Assembly: GCF_000001735.4 (NCBI RefSeq)
Contig: NC_003071.7
Coordinates: 8,053,151-8,117,150, forward strand
DNA: 64,000 bases
From: Arabidopsis thaliana
Taxonomy: Eukaryota; Streptophyta; Magnoliopsida; Brassicales; Brassicaceae
Direction of reading: 5' to 3'
This document shows positions 51,476 to 63,827 of this stretch, piece by piece. Within the stretch, counting starts at the first letter, position 1, and each line of letters begins with the position of its first letter. A program made the position numbers and the translations under genes. Below the pieces are notes generated by a model. It did no database searches and was not told where the DNA came from. It was given only the letters and a program-made list of their open reading frames with translations.

Positions 51476-53639
51476 AAGATATATATTTTACATTTTAAAT
51501 GTGATTCTATCAACGGTTAGTTATATACACTAACAAAGATTACGTACTAAATTCAGACTAAAAACATGTAATTCTGTAATGGTGGAGTGATGAACCTTCT
51601 ATAGAGAAAGAGCTTCAAAATTACGAATTCGAATTTTTATGTCAGATAAAAAGAAGTGGTCTGCATCCCGGTCCAAAAATACTATGTACTAAAAATTCAC
51701 AACTTTTTAGTCACCAATCTTCAAGGGATAAATAATAAACAAAGACTCAATTTTGTTTCATATGAGCTAAACGGTTGAGTAAAACAAACATCGTCAAAGA
51801 TTTTATCTTATAAAAAGCGTTGTCAAACTCGTTCTGAGTACCATTGATTATTGGGTTATTTTGAAGACATGCATATAAATTTGTTTCGATTCTCATACTA
51901 CAATATTATTAAATCGGAACATACGTACAACTAATCCCATTATAGAAAGATTAAAGGTATAAACAACGGGATAAGATACGAAATTAAAATCTCCTTAAGT
52001 CAACAAATAAAATCTCTTTTTAAAAGGTTACAGTTTTAATAATTTTGTAAATGGGGTTGGCGAAAGTATATCATTAATCGGCTGACCAAAACCGATGGAC
52101 TCACCTGTTAGTGGATAAATGAAACCTTAATAAATGAATTCGATAACTTCGACCCTATCCATTGGTGGTATCACTTGCCACGTCTTTTAATCCTATTTTT
52201 ATCTTTTAAAATCCTCTTTTTATTTACGTGTTTGATCTTCTTCCTCCCATTATTATTAATATCTTGCTGCAAAAAATAAATATAGAGGAAAACGAATTCC
52301 AGTCATAAACGCTATTAAAGTCTTAGATATGTTAGACGAGAAGATACTAGTAATGCTAATTAGTCATTAGGAATTCCATTAATAATCGCTATTAAACGCT
52401 TAGACATATGTTAGACGAGAAGAAAAATAGAAAATCGAAGACATATGTTAGACATATGTACTATGAGCTTTAACAAAAAAAAAGACATATGTACTTAGTA
52501 CATTGTACTATGAGAGTATGAGTATAGTAATACTTAATTAGTCAATAGTATATCTTTTGTTCTTTATCACTTACTATGTTGGTTGATTTTCAATGTCTTT
52601 GTAACCTTTTCTATGTTTCAAGAACGTATGTAATAAGGTTTACGGACGCATAGATGATATTTTGTAATTTGTTTTAGTATTTTTCATTTTTAAATGAATT
52701 TCTGAAGAATTATAAACCGAATTCCGTAATTCAGAAAAAAAAAAAAAAAAAGAATTCCGTAATTCATTGTTAGAATCCAAGCATCGTGTCCATGATTTAT
52801 AGAAACGATTGTAATACTAGTATCATATTTTTCATCTAATACAATTAAGAAATACTAACCAATAATTACTGATAATTTATCTTAATTAAGCTGAAATTGT
52901 TAAAAAAAAAAACGTACAGACATCTCTTACACTTAAATATTTCTGATGGAAACACTAAAATAAAATATTTTGATCGTAGAAATATAACTAATATTTACTT
53001 ATTTTTTCTTTTTTTTTAGGTTTTAAAATTCTCATTATGTTGGTTTTAGTATGTTTTTATTTTATTTTTAATTGCATAATTAATTAAGATATTTTTTTGT
53101 ACAAGATAATGCCACGCAAGCATTTTACGGGACTTTTTTTCCTTCGCATGCAAAGTCCGGCGGCTCATTTTACACGATAATGAGGATTTGCTCATGTTTC
53201 TACGAATTTAACAAAAACCGAAAATTGCCTTTAAATGAAAAAGGGAGAGTCAAAAAAAAGGAAAAAGGAATATTCAAAATAGAAAAGTAGAAAAGAGAAT
53301 AATATAAAAATAATTATCTCAAGAGGCTATAGATAAAGTGGGACCCAAGCAAATCTTTTAGACAACGTGGCTGATCCTATCGGGCCCCACAAAGACAATG
53401 GTTATGTGGAATTTGGATATGTCTCCTTTTTTTTTTTTGCTCTCCCACGCTCTTATCTTGTATTTAGTTAGAAATCTGAAACAATTCCCTCAAAAAAAAA
53501 ACAACACTATTCGCCACTCATTTCATATTCAAACTTTAAAAAACTGAATAAATTTTAATAAGAAAATTTTTAACCTTTTGAACAAGAGTTTTTTTTGTTA
53601 TATTTTGATAATTTTTCCTAACTTCAACCAATTAAATTA

Positions 53640-54175
53640 TAATAGACAACAAAATTTACCGTTTTGTTATTTATAACTTACATGCATATTGTCCAATTTT
53701 AAACGTGAACGACATGATGGTAACGTTAGTTACATTGTAGTCTCAGTTAAATTCAAAACATTTGATTATTTATAACCCACACACGCATAATATCCATTTT
53801 AAACGTGATTTATACATGATGATGACATTAGTTACATAGTAGTGTTCGTTAATTACAAAAAAAAAAAAAAATTGGACGTTTTTCTTGTTTAGAACTCACA
53901 AGCGTATATTGTCCAGTCTAAATTTATAAAATAGTGGTGACATTAGTTACATAATAGTCTTTCGTCAAAAACAATTTTTTGACCACTTTTATCATTCATA
54001 ATTCACACACTCATATTGTCCAATTTAAACGTGAACTAAATATGGTGGTAACATTAGTTACTTAGTAATCTTCGTTAAATAAAAAAAGTTCAACCGTTTT
54101 ATCATTTTTAACCCACACATATATTTAACGTGAATTATATCACGAGTTACATAATAGTCTCCGTTAAATTTGGAA
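53640..54175. repeat. Five degenerate tandem copies of a ~110-bp unit
   Basis: Each unit has TTATCATTTATAACCCACACA-like sequence, a TATTGTCCAATTTAAACGTGAA block and GTTACAT.GTAGTCT..GTTAAAT. The GTTAC core is at 53729, 53831, 53946, 54058 and 54146, so spacing is about 88-115. It is a minisatellite-type array. Copies differ by many substitutions. Confidence 0.85.
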
Positions 54176-54530
54176 TTTAGCTCAAATTTGTTGTAAGTGA
54201 ATTGCTTGTTACCAATGTCGTCAGTAAAACATAACGGTAAATGTTTCTATTTTGTATTATAACTATTTTAACATAAAAGATATAAAGAAAGATTTCTATG
54301 TATAATACATTATTTCGATATATAGATTTAAATTATAGTTATAAATATATTTTTTGCTTGATATCTCTGTAAATTAATAAGACGGAATTTAAAATAATTA
54401 CAATAAATAAATTTTAAGCAAATTAGATGTTAGTTAAAAGTTAGATGAGAAAACACTGTAGCATATGAAGAAAAAAAAACACAAAAAAGTATAATTAGAT
54501 GTGAAGCATTAAAAATGTTCCCATTGAGAT

Positions 54531-54780
54531 GACGCCACGTGTCACAATCTGAGGTCGGCGGTCGATGTTATACCGTTGAAATGAGGAAGAAACGGAAAAA
54601 AAGTTTGAAACGTTCCTAGGAGGGAATGGATGACGTGTCATAATATGATTGGAGTACATAGCTGCCGTTGATCGCGAAAGTAATGCCAAGTCATCAGTCG
54701 CACATGCCTCGTGACTTTTCTTATCTTTCTCTTCCCACCCTAACACGCCACGTTTCCTCTACATGTTTGCCACGTGGCTT
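54531..54780. promoter_or_regulatory. G-box/ABRE-rich block upstream of TPS11
   Basis: Palindromic CACGTG at 54536-54541 (CCACGTGTC) and 54771-54776 (CCACGTGGC), with ACGTGTC-type half sites near 54633 and a CCACGTTT site near 54748. It lies 1.1-1.4 kb upstream of the TPS11 start codon. Such sites bind bZIP and bHLH factors. Assignment to TPS11 is by position only. Confidence 0.5.
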
Positions 54781-55742
54781 TTCACTATCCACCCACCAAT
54801 ATTCCTAACACTAAAATTAGATTAAAATTTATTTACTATGGGATATGAAATTATGAATTGTGAAGTTATGTGATTATGGTTAGGCTGATGCTACGTAATT
54901 TGTTACTCTTTAGTAGCAGTACAAATGTACTTTACAAAAAGATTTGGTGTGTTTCAAGCATATCATACAATTCTTTTTATTTTTACAGTACATATCCCTA
55001 TTTTACAATAAAAATATCGTATTTTATTTATCAAAATGTTGTTTTGCTAATAATATTTAGTAAAATAATTTTAACAATAGTAAGAAAAAGCTTGAAAAAT
55101 CAAATTTTGTAAATTTCCCCTTCTACTTGTTAGTAATTAATAGAAATAGATAAATATTAGTTTCTTTTGATTTTATTTTTCCCAAATTCACTAGCATTTG
55201 TGGAAAATTGATGTGAGTACAAAACTGATGTGATTTTTCTTTGTTATTCCTCAAAAATATAATTTTTCAACCTTCAATTTTAAGTTTTTTGATGGATATG
55301 AGCAGCTTTTGTCAAATCTATTAAATAAAAAGACGTGTGCCACAAATTATCCACATCAGCAATAAGTTTTTTTTTAAAACAACATATATATGGAAAAATA
55401 ATAGCTGTAAAATATTTATTTCCCATTTAGGTTAAAAAAGTAGAAATATAATTGGAGATAAGAGACGAAACAGCTCACAGCAAACTAATCAGTAATTAGG
55501 GTTATAGCTTTTTAAAGATTTGTTTCCTTTTATTTCATTTTTCAAAGACAAAAGTCGGTTTGAGTTAACCACACGCGCTTATCTAACGGTTCAGATATAC
55601 CAATCATATCCATCTCGAGAAAATCGAGACCGTCCAAAAATTGTGTTGATTTTTTAAACTTTAATTTTGTTTCCTCTTTCGTTTTCGTTCTTATCCTCAC
55701 CGAAAAAATTTCCGTTTTTTCTTCCTTCTTAAATTCCACAAT

Positions 55743-55808
55743 ATGGACGCTCTCTTCCTTCTTCTTCTTCGTAAAACTATCCTTCTTTTTCTTCTCTCCT
55801 TGTTATGA
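55743..55808 (+). CDS. Upstream ORF 1 in the TPS11 leader
   Basis: 21-codon ORF starting MDALFLLLLRKTILLFLL and ending in a TGA that overlaps the next uORF's ATG (ATGA). Leu/Phe-rich because the leader is CT-rich. It lies 85 bp before the TPS11 start codon. Existence in the mRNA depends on the transcription start, which I cannot see. Translation would reduce main-ORF initiation. Confidence 0.4.
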   Translation: MDALFLLLLRKTILLFLLSLL

Positions 55809-55837
55809 AATCTGAGAAACCCAGAAACAATATTTGA
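55805..55837 (+). CDS. Upstream ORF 2 in the TPS11 leader
   Basis: 10-codon ORF (MKSEKPRNNI) starting at the ATG inside the stop overlap of uORF 1 and ending 55 bp before the main ATG. Same caution about transcript start. Confidence 0.4.
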   Translation: MKSEKPRNNI

Positions 55838-55892
55838 TTTCTTCATTTACCCAATTTTAAAGTTTTGATTTTTTTTTCTTCTCTTCTTCGTT

Positions 55893-58649
55893 ATGTCGCC
55901 GGAATCTTGGAAAGACCAGCTTAGTCTGGTTTCGGCTGATGATTATCGGATCATGGGTCGAAATCGGATCCCCAATGCCGTCACGAAGCTTTCCGGTCTC
56001 GAAACCGACGATCCTAACGGCGGCGCGTGGGTTACGAAACCGAAACGAATCGTGGTTTCGAATCAGCTTCCTCTTCGTGCTCACAGAGACATTTCGTCGA
56101 ACAAGTGGTGCTTTGAATTCGACAATGACAGTCTTTACTTACAACTCAAAGATGGGTTTCCTCCGGAGACGGAAGTCGTCTACGTCGGATCTTTAAACGC
56201 CGACGTCTTACCTTCAGAGCAAGAGGACGTCTCTCAGTTCTTGCTTGAGAAGTTTCAGTGTGTTCCTACTTTCTTACCTAGTGACTTGCTCAACAAGTAT
56301 TACCATGGTTTCTGTAAACACTATCTCTGGCCCATTTTTCACTATCTTCTTCCTATGACGCAAGCTCAAGGCTCTCTCTTTGATCGTTCGAATTGGAGAG
56401 CGTACACGACTGTTAACAAGATCTTCGCTGATAAGATCTTCGAAGTGCTAAACCCGGATGATGATTACGTCTGGATTCATGATTATCACCTCATGATTTT
56501 GCCCACTTTTTTGAGGAACAGGTTTCATCGGATAAAGCTTGGGATTTTCCTCCATAGTCCCTTTCCTTCGTCGGAGATTTACCGTACTCTTCCTGTGAGA
56601 GACGAGATTCTCAAAGGGTTTCTGAATTGCGATTTGGTTGGTTTCCACACGTTTGATTACGCTAGGCATTTCTTGTCTTGTTGTAGTAGGATGCTTGGTC
56701 TTGATTACGAATCTAAAAGAGGCTACATTGGTCTTGAATATTTTGGAAGAACGGTGAGCATCAAGATATTGCCCGTTGGGATTCATATGGGGCAGATTGA
56801 ATCGATAAAGGCTTCGGAGAAAACTGCAGAGAAAGTGAAGAGATTGAGAGAAAGGTTCAAGGGGAACATTGTGATGTTAGGTGTGGATGATTTGGATATG
56901 TTCAAAGGTATTAGCTTGAAGTTTTGGGCGATGGGTCAGCTTCTTGAACAGAACGAAGAGCTTCGTGGGAAAGTGGTTCTCGTGCAGATTACTAATCCTG
57001 CTCGTAGTTCAGGTAAGGATGTTCAAGATGTAGAGAAACAGATAAATTTGATTGCTGATGAGATCAATTCTAAATTTGGGAGACCTGGTGGTTATAAGCC
57101 TATTGTGTTTATCAATGGACCTGTTAGTACTTTGGATAAAGTTGCTTATTACGCGATCTCGGAGTGTGTTGTCGTGAATGCTGTGAGAGATGGGATGAAT
57201 TTGGTGCCTTATAAGTACACAGTGACTCGGCAAGGGAGCCCTGCTTTGGATGCAGCTTTAGGTTTTGGGGAGGATGATGTTAGGAAGAGTGTGATTATTG
57301 TTTCTGAGTTCATCGGTTGTTCTCCATCTCTGAGTGGTGCGATCCGTGTTAATCCGTGGAACATCGATGCAGTCACTAACGCCATGAGCTCTGCAATGAC
57401 GATGTCCGACAAAGAGAAAAATCTGCGCCACCAGAAGCATCATAAGTACATAAGCTCTCACAATGTTGCCTATTGGGCGCGGAGTTATGACCAAGATCTT
57501 CAAAGGGCGTGCAAAGATCATTACAACAAGAGATTCTGGGGAGTCGGATTCGGTCTTTTTTTCAAGGTTGTTGCGTTAGATCCGAATTTCAGAAGGCTCT
57601 GTGGTGAAACCATAGTCCCCGCGTATAGGAGATCAAGCAGTAGGTTGATCCTATTGGACTATGATGGGACAATGATGGATCAGGATACTCTGGATAAAAG
57701 GCCAAGTGATGATCTTATCTCGCTTCTCAATCGCTTATGTGACGACCCCAGCAATCTAGTCTTTATTGTTAGTGGTCGAGGTAAGGACCCTCTCAGCAAA
57801 TGGTTTGACTCTTGCCCAAATCTTGGTATCTCAGCTGAACATGGTTATTTCACTAGGTACTTTGCTAAAACCCTTCCCTTTCATCATCTTCCCTCTCATT
57901 TTTGTAAAGTTAATACTTTTCTCCTTTTGATTTGTAATCACAGATGGAACTCAAATTCCCCTTGGGAAACAAGTGAATTGCCTGCGGATTTAAGCTGGAA
58001 GAAAATAGCTAAACCAGTGATGAATCACTATATGGAAGCGACTGATGGATCATTCATAGAGGAGAAAGAGAGTGCTATGGTGTGGCACCACCAAGAAGCT
58101 GACCATTCATTTGGTTCTTGGCAAGCTAAGGAGCTTCTTGATCATCTAGAGAGTGTTCTCACCAATGAGCCTGTTGTTGTCAAGAGAGGCCAGCACATAG
58201 TAGAAGTTAAACCTCAGGTGTATATACAAACTACTATGAGATTTACTTGCTCGAATTTGCCATTATTATCATCATTGTAATGTGAATTTGATTTTCAGGG
58301 AGTAAGCAAAGGAAAGGTGGTGGAGCATTTGATAGCAACGATGAGGAACACCAAAGGGAAGAGACCGGACTTTTTGTTGTGCATAGGTGATGACCGGTCT
58401 GATGAAGACATGTTTGATAGCATAGTGAAGCACCAAGATGTTTCCTCTATTGGTCTCGAAGAGGTCTTTGCGTGCACAGTTGGTCAGAAACCGAGCAAGG
58501 CCAAGTACTATCTCGATGATACCCCAAGTGTTATCAAGATGCTTGAATGGTTGGCCTCAGCTTCAGATGGATCAAAGCATGAGCAACAGAAGAAACAGAG
58601 CAAGTTCACTTTTCAACAGCCTATGGGACAATGTCGAAAGAAAGCATAG
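55893..58649 (+). CDS. TPS11: Class II trehalose-phosphate synthase TPS11
   Basis: 862-residue fusion of a trehalose-6-phosphate synthase-like GT20 domain (about 50-545) and a TPP/HAD phosphatase-like domain (about 580-840). Exons: 55893-57856, 57944-58217 and 58299-58649. Intron 1 is 87 bp with no stop and keeps frame. The synthase domain keeps WIHDYHLMILP and ends its GVDRLD-type motif as GVDDLDMFKG: Asp333 replaces the catalytic Arg, as in class II TPS proteins, which generally lack synthase activity and regulate SnRK1/trehalose-phosphate signalling. The HAD box D589-Y-D591-GT and the distal GDDRSDEDMF box are present. Cytosolic by lack of a signal. I remember it as At2g18700. Confidence 0.94.
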
Positions 58650-59080
58650 ATCTTTGAAAGGGTTTGCGTTAGATTTTATGTTGTTGTGATATTAAAAGAT
58701 TATAGGATTTGAAGGTTTTAGGTTACCTGAAAGGTTTCTAGGTTTGCTATATATGCCTTTTGTACAGAGTATCTTGAACTGGTCAATTCGGTTACTTTGC
58801 CCCCATGTGAGATGCTTATACATAGAAAAGGAAATAGATATAATATGATGAATTCATTTCAATTTTGTTTTCTTGTCGAAGAGAGCTCTTCTTCTGATTG
58901 AAAATTGGGAAAGACAATTTGTTCTGATGAATTATATACTAGGTTTCACTTTCCTTTGGCAAGCTCATGACAAAAGTGCATTATATACTAATCAAAGTTT
59001 AAAACATTTGTTACAATCTATGACAAGAGAACACAGTAACTTGGTTTGATGGGTATTATATGTAAAACAGAAGGTCCAGT
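58650..59080. terminator. Convergent 3' regions of TPS11 and SCY1
   Basis: 430 bp between two facing stop codons. AT-rich, no ORF of note. It must contain both polyadenylation regions. Confidence 0.4.
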
Positions 59081-61302
59081 TCATGGATCATACTTGTCAA
59101 GCTCGTAAAACTCAATGTTCTTGTACTTTTGCGAGATTATCTCTGCTTGAACCTTTCTTGCAGTATCTGTCGCACACCCGACAAGGATCAGAACAGAAGT
59201 GCCTGCAAATCCTCTGAATGCTGTCAAGTGAGTGATCTGTTCGACTACAGCAGGACCAGCAGCTAGAACAGCCAGAAATGCAGAACCAAGAACCGATATC
59301 CGGCCAAGGACCTGATATTGCAATCAGAGCGAGACATTTTCAGATAGTTGTTAGATGATAAACCAAAATGGGAAGTTTGTAAAAATTGATCAAGGAGAGA
59401 GGGAGAAAAGATCTTACGGTTTTGATGAAGAGAGCAGTGCTTTTACCAGGTCGGACTAGAGGGATTGATGCACCTTGGCGTTTTAATTGTTCACTCACGT
59501 CGTCCGGGTCAAGTTGCAAGAAAGTGTAGTAGTAGTTGAAGAAAGCTATGAGAAGTATATTGGTTGGAAGATAGAAAGAACCTGCAATAGTTTGTTTGTG
59601 AAGTCATCAACAAAAAACAGTTTCAAAGGACCCAATCTTCTTACTTGCTGTGTATTAGGAGAACTTACCTCCAGGGGTTAAAGCAAAAGCAACATTCTTC
59701 AAAGCAGATATGCCGGTAAATCGTGCTAAAGTAGCAGGAAGAGCAAGAGATGATGTGGAGAATATGATAGGCATTACTCCCGCACTATTGACCTTGAATG
59801 GAAGATAAGCAGATTTCTGAAGCCCACCAGCTTTGCTGGTGTATCGCGAGGCATAATTGAGCGGAATTTTCCTCTCTGCTTCCTGAAAAACTTTGCTTGT
59901 TAGACTATATAAGCATACCAAACTTCTTAGATTCATTAAAAGGAACAAAATTTGGTATAGTACCTGAACATATACTATCCCGAGTACCAAGAGGAGAAAT
60001 GAAACAACGATGGTTCCAAGACCAGTATAGTTTCCTTCCTGTAAGGCCTCTGCTGTTGTTCTACCGAATGATGCAGGCAAGTAAGAGATGATACTTGTGA
60101 AAATCAATAGGGAAGTGCCATTTCCAAGTTTCAGATCAGAGATTCTCTCTCCAATATATGTAGTGAGAACAGAACCAAGCGTTAACAACGTAACAGAAGA
60201 AACAACCCATTCCGTGCTGAAGTCATTAACGTAAGGACGAAGGTAAAACACTTGTCCGATTGCTTGTACTATCGCAAAACCAACTGAAGCATATCTAGTA
60301 TACTGAAGAATCTTTTTTCTACCAGCTTCACCTTCTTTTTTCTGAAGATCTTGCAACTTTGGATAGACTTGAGCAAGAAGCTGAAACACAATCTGAGCGT
60401 TGATGAAAGGAACAATCCCGAGAGAACATATACCAAGTCTACCTATGCCTCCACCAGAAAATGTATCCAAAGTGCTCAAAATGCTATTCTGATCCAAATT
60501 TCCAACAAAAGCTTCTCGATTAACCCCGCCGAGTGGTATGTAAATTCCAAGCCGAGAGAGAGCTAAAAACCCAAGAAGCTTCAGAAACTTCCCTGGCAAT
60601 GGCCCTTTGAAGAAATCTCCAAAATCAATGGAACTGTCCTCAATAGCAGCTGAAGTTTTCAAAGAGTAAAGCAACCATCATCAATCATGCTAAAACATAC
60701 AATAAGCAAATGTAGATAAGCCAAAACGAACCTGCCACGCCTCTACCAGAAGACGGCTTATCTCGCCTGTTACCGGAAGAGCTTTCAAATGATGGTGACA
60801 AAAGACTCACAAAGCTTTCCCAAATGCTACTTAAACCAGAAGTTTCATCTGGATTGATCCCCAACGGATCAAAAACCGAAGCCTCAGAGCTGAAACATCA
60901 ACTCCAATCAACAAACAATGCAGCAGTAAGTGACAAAACATCAGCATTTCTACGAACTAGTGATGAAATAACCCTCAAATCTCCACAATTCAAGAGAAAT
61001 TCACATGAAAAGTTTCGAACTTTAAGTCGCAATATCTATAACAAGATCATTATCTTCGATTTCAAATGGAACCCATCTGAAATCTGAAAGAAGAAGTACC
61101 TTCTAGAGTTGATAACAAGACCGAGATTCCATGATTTGGCTTTACAAGTGTTCCTCCTGGTCTTTGTCGAAACAGAGAAGAAGCTTCCTTTGTAAAGAGA
61201 AGAGCTTCGCAATCTCGAAGATGATTTGTGATTGAGACGAGACAGAGACGCGAAGTTTGAAGAAGAAGAAGAGTAAGAGGAAACTTCGCTTACCGTTATC
61301 AT
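59081..61302 (-). CDS. SCY1: Plastid SecY translocase subunit (cpSecY)
   Basis: Channel of the thylakoid Sec translocase that moves lumen proteins with SecA and SecE. Six exons on the minus strand: 61302-61100, 60889-60732, 60649-59964, 59882-59669, 59581-59418 and 59311-59081, all GT..AG, total 551 residues. The N terminus is Ser/Arg-rich with few acids (MITVSEVSSYSSSSSNF), fitting a transit peptide. The SecY domain has about ten membrane spans, with LSRLGIYIPLGGVN, GIVPFINAQIVFQLL, PLNYASRYTSKAGG and NSAGVMPIIFS. The C-terminal tail is YKNIEFYELDKYDP. The frame is open further upstream to an ATG at 61428, but that stretch contains TGGGCC/GGCCCA promoter elements, so 61302 was chosen. I remember it as At2g18710. 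Confidence 0.95.
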
Positions 61303-61769
61303 CCTTATCCTTCTTCTCCTTCTCCACAACAACGACGATTTCTTCTTTTCCTTTTCACTTTTTTTTTTTTTCTTACGGAATCCAGCTAATGGGCCAGGCC
61401 TTTTAGGCCCAATACATCTTTTGCACATTATTAATCTTTGTTGTTTTGGGCGTTAGGAATGAGACCATGACTTCAAGTCTTTCTTTCTGTTTCTTCAAGA
61501 CTTCAAGTTTCAAGTTTCAACAATCACAAATTATATCTTTCTCTCAAATGAACTATGTAGGATAATTAGTTAATTAAGCTGTAACATCCATAGACTATAA
61601 AACTTTTAATAACAAATCAAGATGATGCAATTGATCAAACTCTAGTTAGACTTCACACAAAAAGCATAAGCACATAGAAGTTTAGTTATCTCCTTTGGTG
61701 ACAGATTAGGAATACTCTGAAGATATAATGAGACTACAAGTTTGGTATATGTGAATGCATCAAATATAA
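61303..61769. promoter_or_regulatory. SCY1 promoter and eIF2 gamma 3' flank
   Basis: GGGCCAGGCCTTTTAGGCCC at about 61391-61410 contains TGGGCC/GGCCCA sites common in promoters of plant housekeeping genes. The right part is the 3' flank of the next gene. No ORF of note. Confidence 0.5.
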
Positions 61770-63609
61770 TCATGCCAAAGAAGGAGGAGAAGGGATAAAA
61801 ATGGTGGTTCCAGCCTCAATCTGACCGCGACCGATCAAACGCCAATGCCTATCCACACGGCGACTTATAGCCACTTTCTCTCCAATGCTGGTGCACACAG
61901 GGAGTGTCAGATTAACTTTCACCATATCTTTCTTTACTCCAATAACCATAGCTCCCGTAGACATCGATCCGATATTCAACATCAGTATCTCTCCCTTGAC
62001 TAGCTTTGACACTCTCATTTGCCTCTCTGTTTCCTTTGTCTTCACTCCAATGAGACGTGTCAGAAGCTGGAAACTCACTTCAAGTTCAACATAGACATCA
62101 GGGAGAGTACCTATTTCACCAAGGACTTGACCAACTAACCTATCACCACGCGTAAGCGTAGGATCCATGCTTGTCCCAATTCCAATCAAACCTCCCGGGA
62201 CAGCAAACTGAAGCTCGTTCTGTTCCGCGTACAATGAAGTTATACGCGTGTAAATGGGAGTGCATTTAGTGTCTCCATTCTCATCTTTTCTAGTGATTCC
62301 AGGTCTTATCTCTATTATATGCCCCACCTTCAAAACACCCTGCAAACAAAGCAAAGAGAGACATAAGTTACATTGATTCAACCGCGATTTATCCTAGTTT
62401 TTCGGGGTATTGAGTATGTTTTACCTGAAGGATACTCCCACCTGCAACTCCACCTTTCATACCATCATAATCAGAGCCAGGTTTATTGACATCAAAAGAA
62501 CGAATCACAATCATTCTTGGAGGTGACACAAAATCCCTCACAGGGAGTGGAATCTTCTTGACAATGTACTCACACAAAACATCGATGTTGTATTTCAGTT
62601 GCGCTGAGACAGGAACTATAGGAGCACCTTCCGCATTCGTGTTCTGTAATAACAAGTTTAAAACTTAACCAACTAATCAAGAAGTGAAAAATGCAAAAAA
62701 AAAACAGAATGGGAAAATTGAATCAAACCGTTATAAATCTCTGGATGTCCTCGTGCTGTTTAATAGCCTCGTTTTCTTGGATGAGATCAATCTTGTTCTG
62801 AATGATTATGATATCTTTAAGATGCATCATATCAACAGAAGCAAGATGTTCAGCTGTTTGTGGTTGTGGACATGTCTCATTCGCAGCAATGATTAGTAAA
62901 GCACCATCCATAATCGCTGCTCCATTCAGCATTGTCGCCATTAGGATATCGTGTCCCTAATCAACACACAAAACACCTCATTAACATATAGAAAATGGTT
63001 ACAAAAGATTTAGAAATAGTGTTAAAACTCATTTTATACCGGGCAATCAACAAATGAGACATGTCTTAGTAGTTTCATCTTGTACTTCTCATGTCCAGAG
63101 ACATCACAACTTGGGTTGTCTTCTTTGCCACTCCCGAAAGACCTATAATTAACACATATCATAAGTTGCTACGTACACTACGTAACCTTATTGTAGCAAA
63201 AGAAGAGCAAGAATTCACTTGTAGGCTACTGGTCTAGGGCATTTTTCACATTTGTAAATCTTTGCGTTTGCGTAACCAAGTTTAATGGTAATGTTACGCT
63301 CCAATTCACTCTTGAATTTGACAGTGTGCACACCGGAAACGGCTTTCACGATTGTCGATTTCCCGTGAGCGACATGGCCAATGGTTCCTGAGATATAGAG
63401 AGCATAGTCATATCTTTAGCTTTCAATGCACGGCTGATCAGTTTCTTCAGCATCAAAACTCAATGAAACAAAAACTTGTGTATACCTATGTTAATGGTGG
63501 CTTGACGAGAGATGACCTCAGGAGAGAGAGGATGCAGCTGAGCTACATCAAGTTTACTTAGATCTTGTTCAGCTAAGCCCTTGTTCTTCGACATTACGAC
63601 AGATTTCAT
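61770..63609 (-). CDS. Translation initiation factor eIF2 subunit gamma
   Basis: GTP-binding core of eIF2, which delivers Met-tRNAi to the 40S subunit in the cytosol. Exons on the minus strand: 63609 (or 63594)-63486, 63387-63219, 63142-63040, 62956-62729, 62643-62425 and 62339-61770. This gives 470 or 465 residues; two in-frame ATGs five codons apart ([14 protein letters not shown]) both fit. Motifs: GHVAHGKST (P-loop), VDCPGHD, NKID and SAQ, then eIF2 gamma domains II and III ([25 protein letters not shown]). A zinc-ribbon-like insert has CEKC and NPSC, but the fourth position reads HEKYKMKLL rather than a Cys. A 5' UTR intron from 63827 to 63620 is likely. I remember it as At2g18720. Confidence 0.94.
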
Positions 63610-63619
63610 CTTAAACACT

Positions 63620-63827
63620 CTGTTGCAATCAATCAAAGTTCACAACTTTAGAACAACGTTGATCAGAGCCAATACAATAACACTAGAAGTTTCGAAAGGC
63701 TGTTCAGAAACTAGGGTTTTTATGCAAGATGGATGGGTTCCGTTCACAATAGTTACGATTCGATTAAATTCAATTAGGGTTGCTAATCTATTTCACTGAA
63801 GTTCTTATAAAAATGATTTACACAAAC
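63620..63827 (-). other. Probable 5' UTR intron of eIF2 gamma
   Basis: On the minus strand, donor TTCAG|GTTTGT at 63827 and acceptor GCAACAG ending at 63620 lie before the first ATG at 63609. Inferred from splice signals; the transcription start would be near 63950. Confidence 0.5.

Larger units (their letters stand above)
50349..53639. other. Intergenic, with a microsatellite and a tRNA-like remnant
   Basis: (AT)20 lies at 50619-50658. A tRNA-like segment lies at about 51418-51475. No coding region. AT-rich low-complexity sequence fills the rest. Confidence 0.5.

Noticed and set aside
51575-51650. Another tRNA-like segment (TGGTGGAGTGATGAAC..GAATTCGAATT)
   Set aside because: Box A and box B matches are weak, and there is no flanking duplication or tail.
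61303-61428. N-terminal extension of SCY1 to an ATG at 61428
   Set aside because: The stretch contains TGGGCC/GGCCCA promoter sites and codes for Lys runs; a plastid transit peptide starts properly at 61302.
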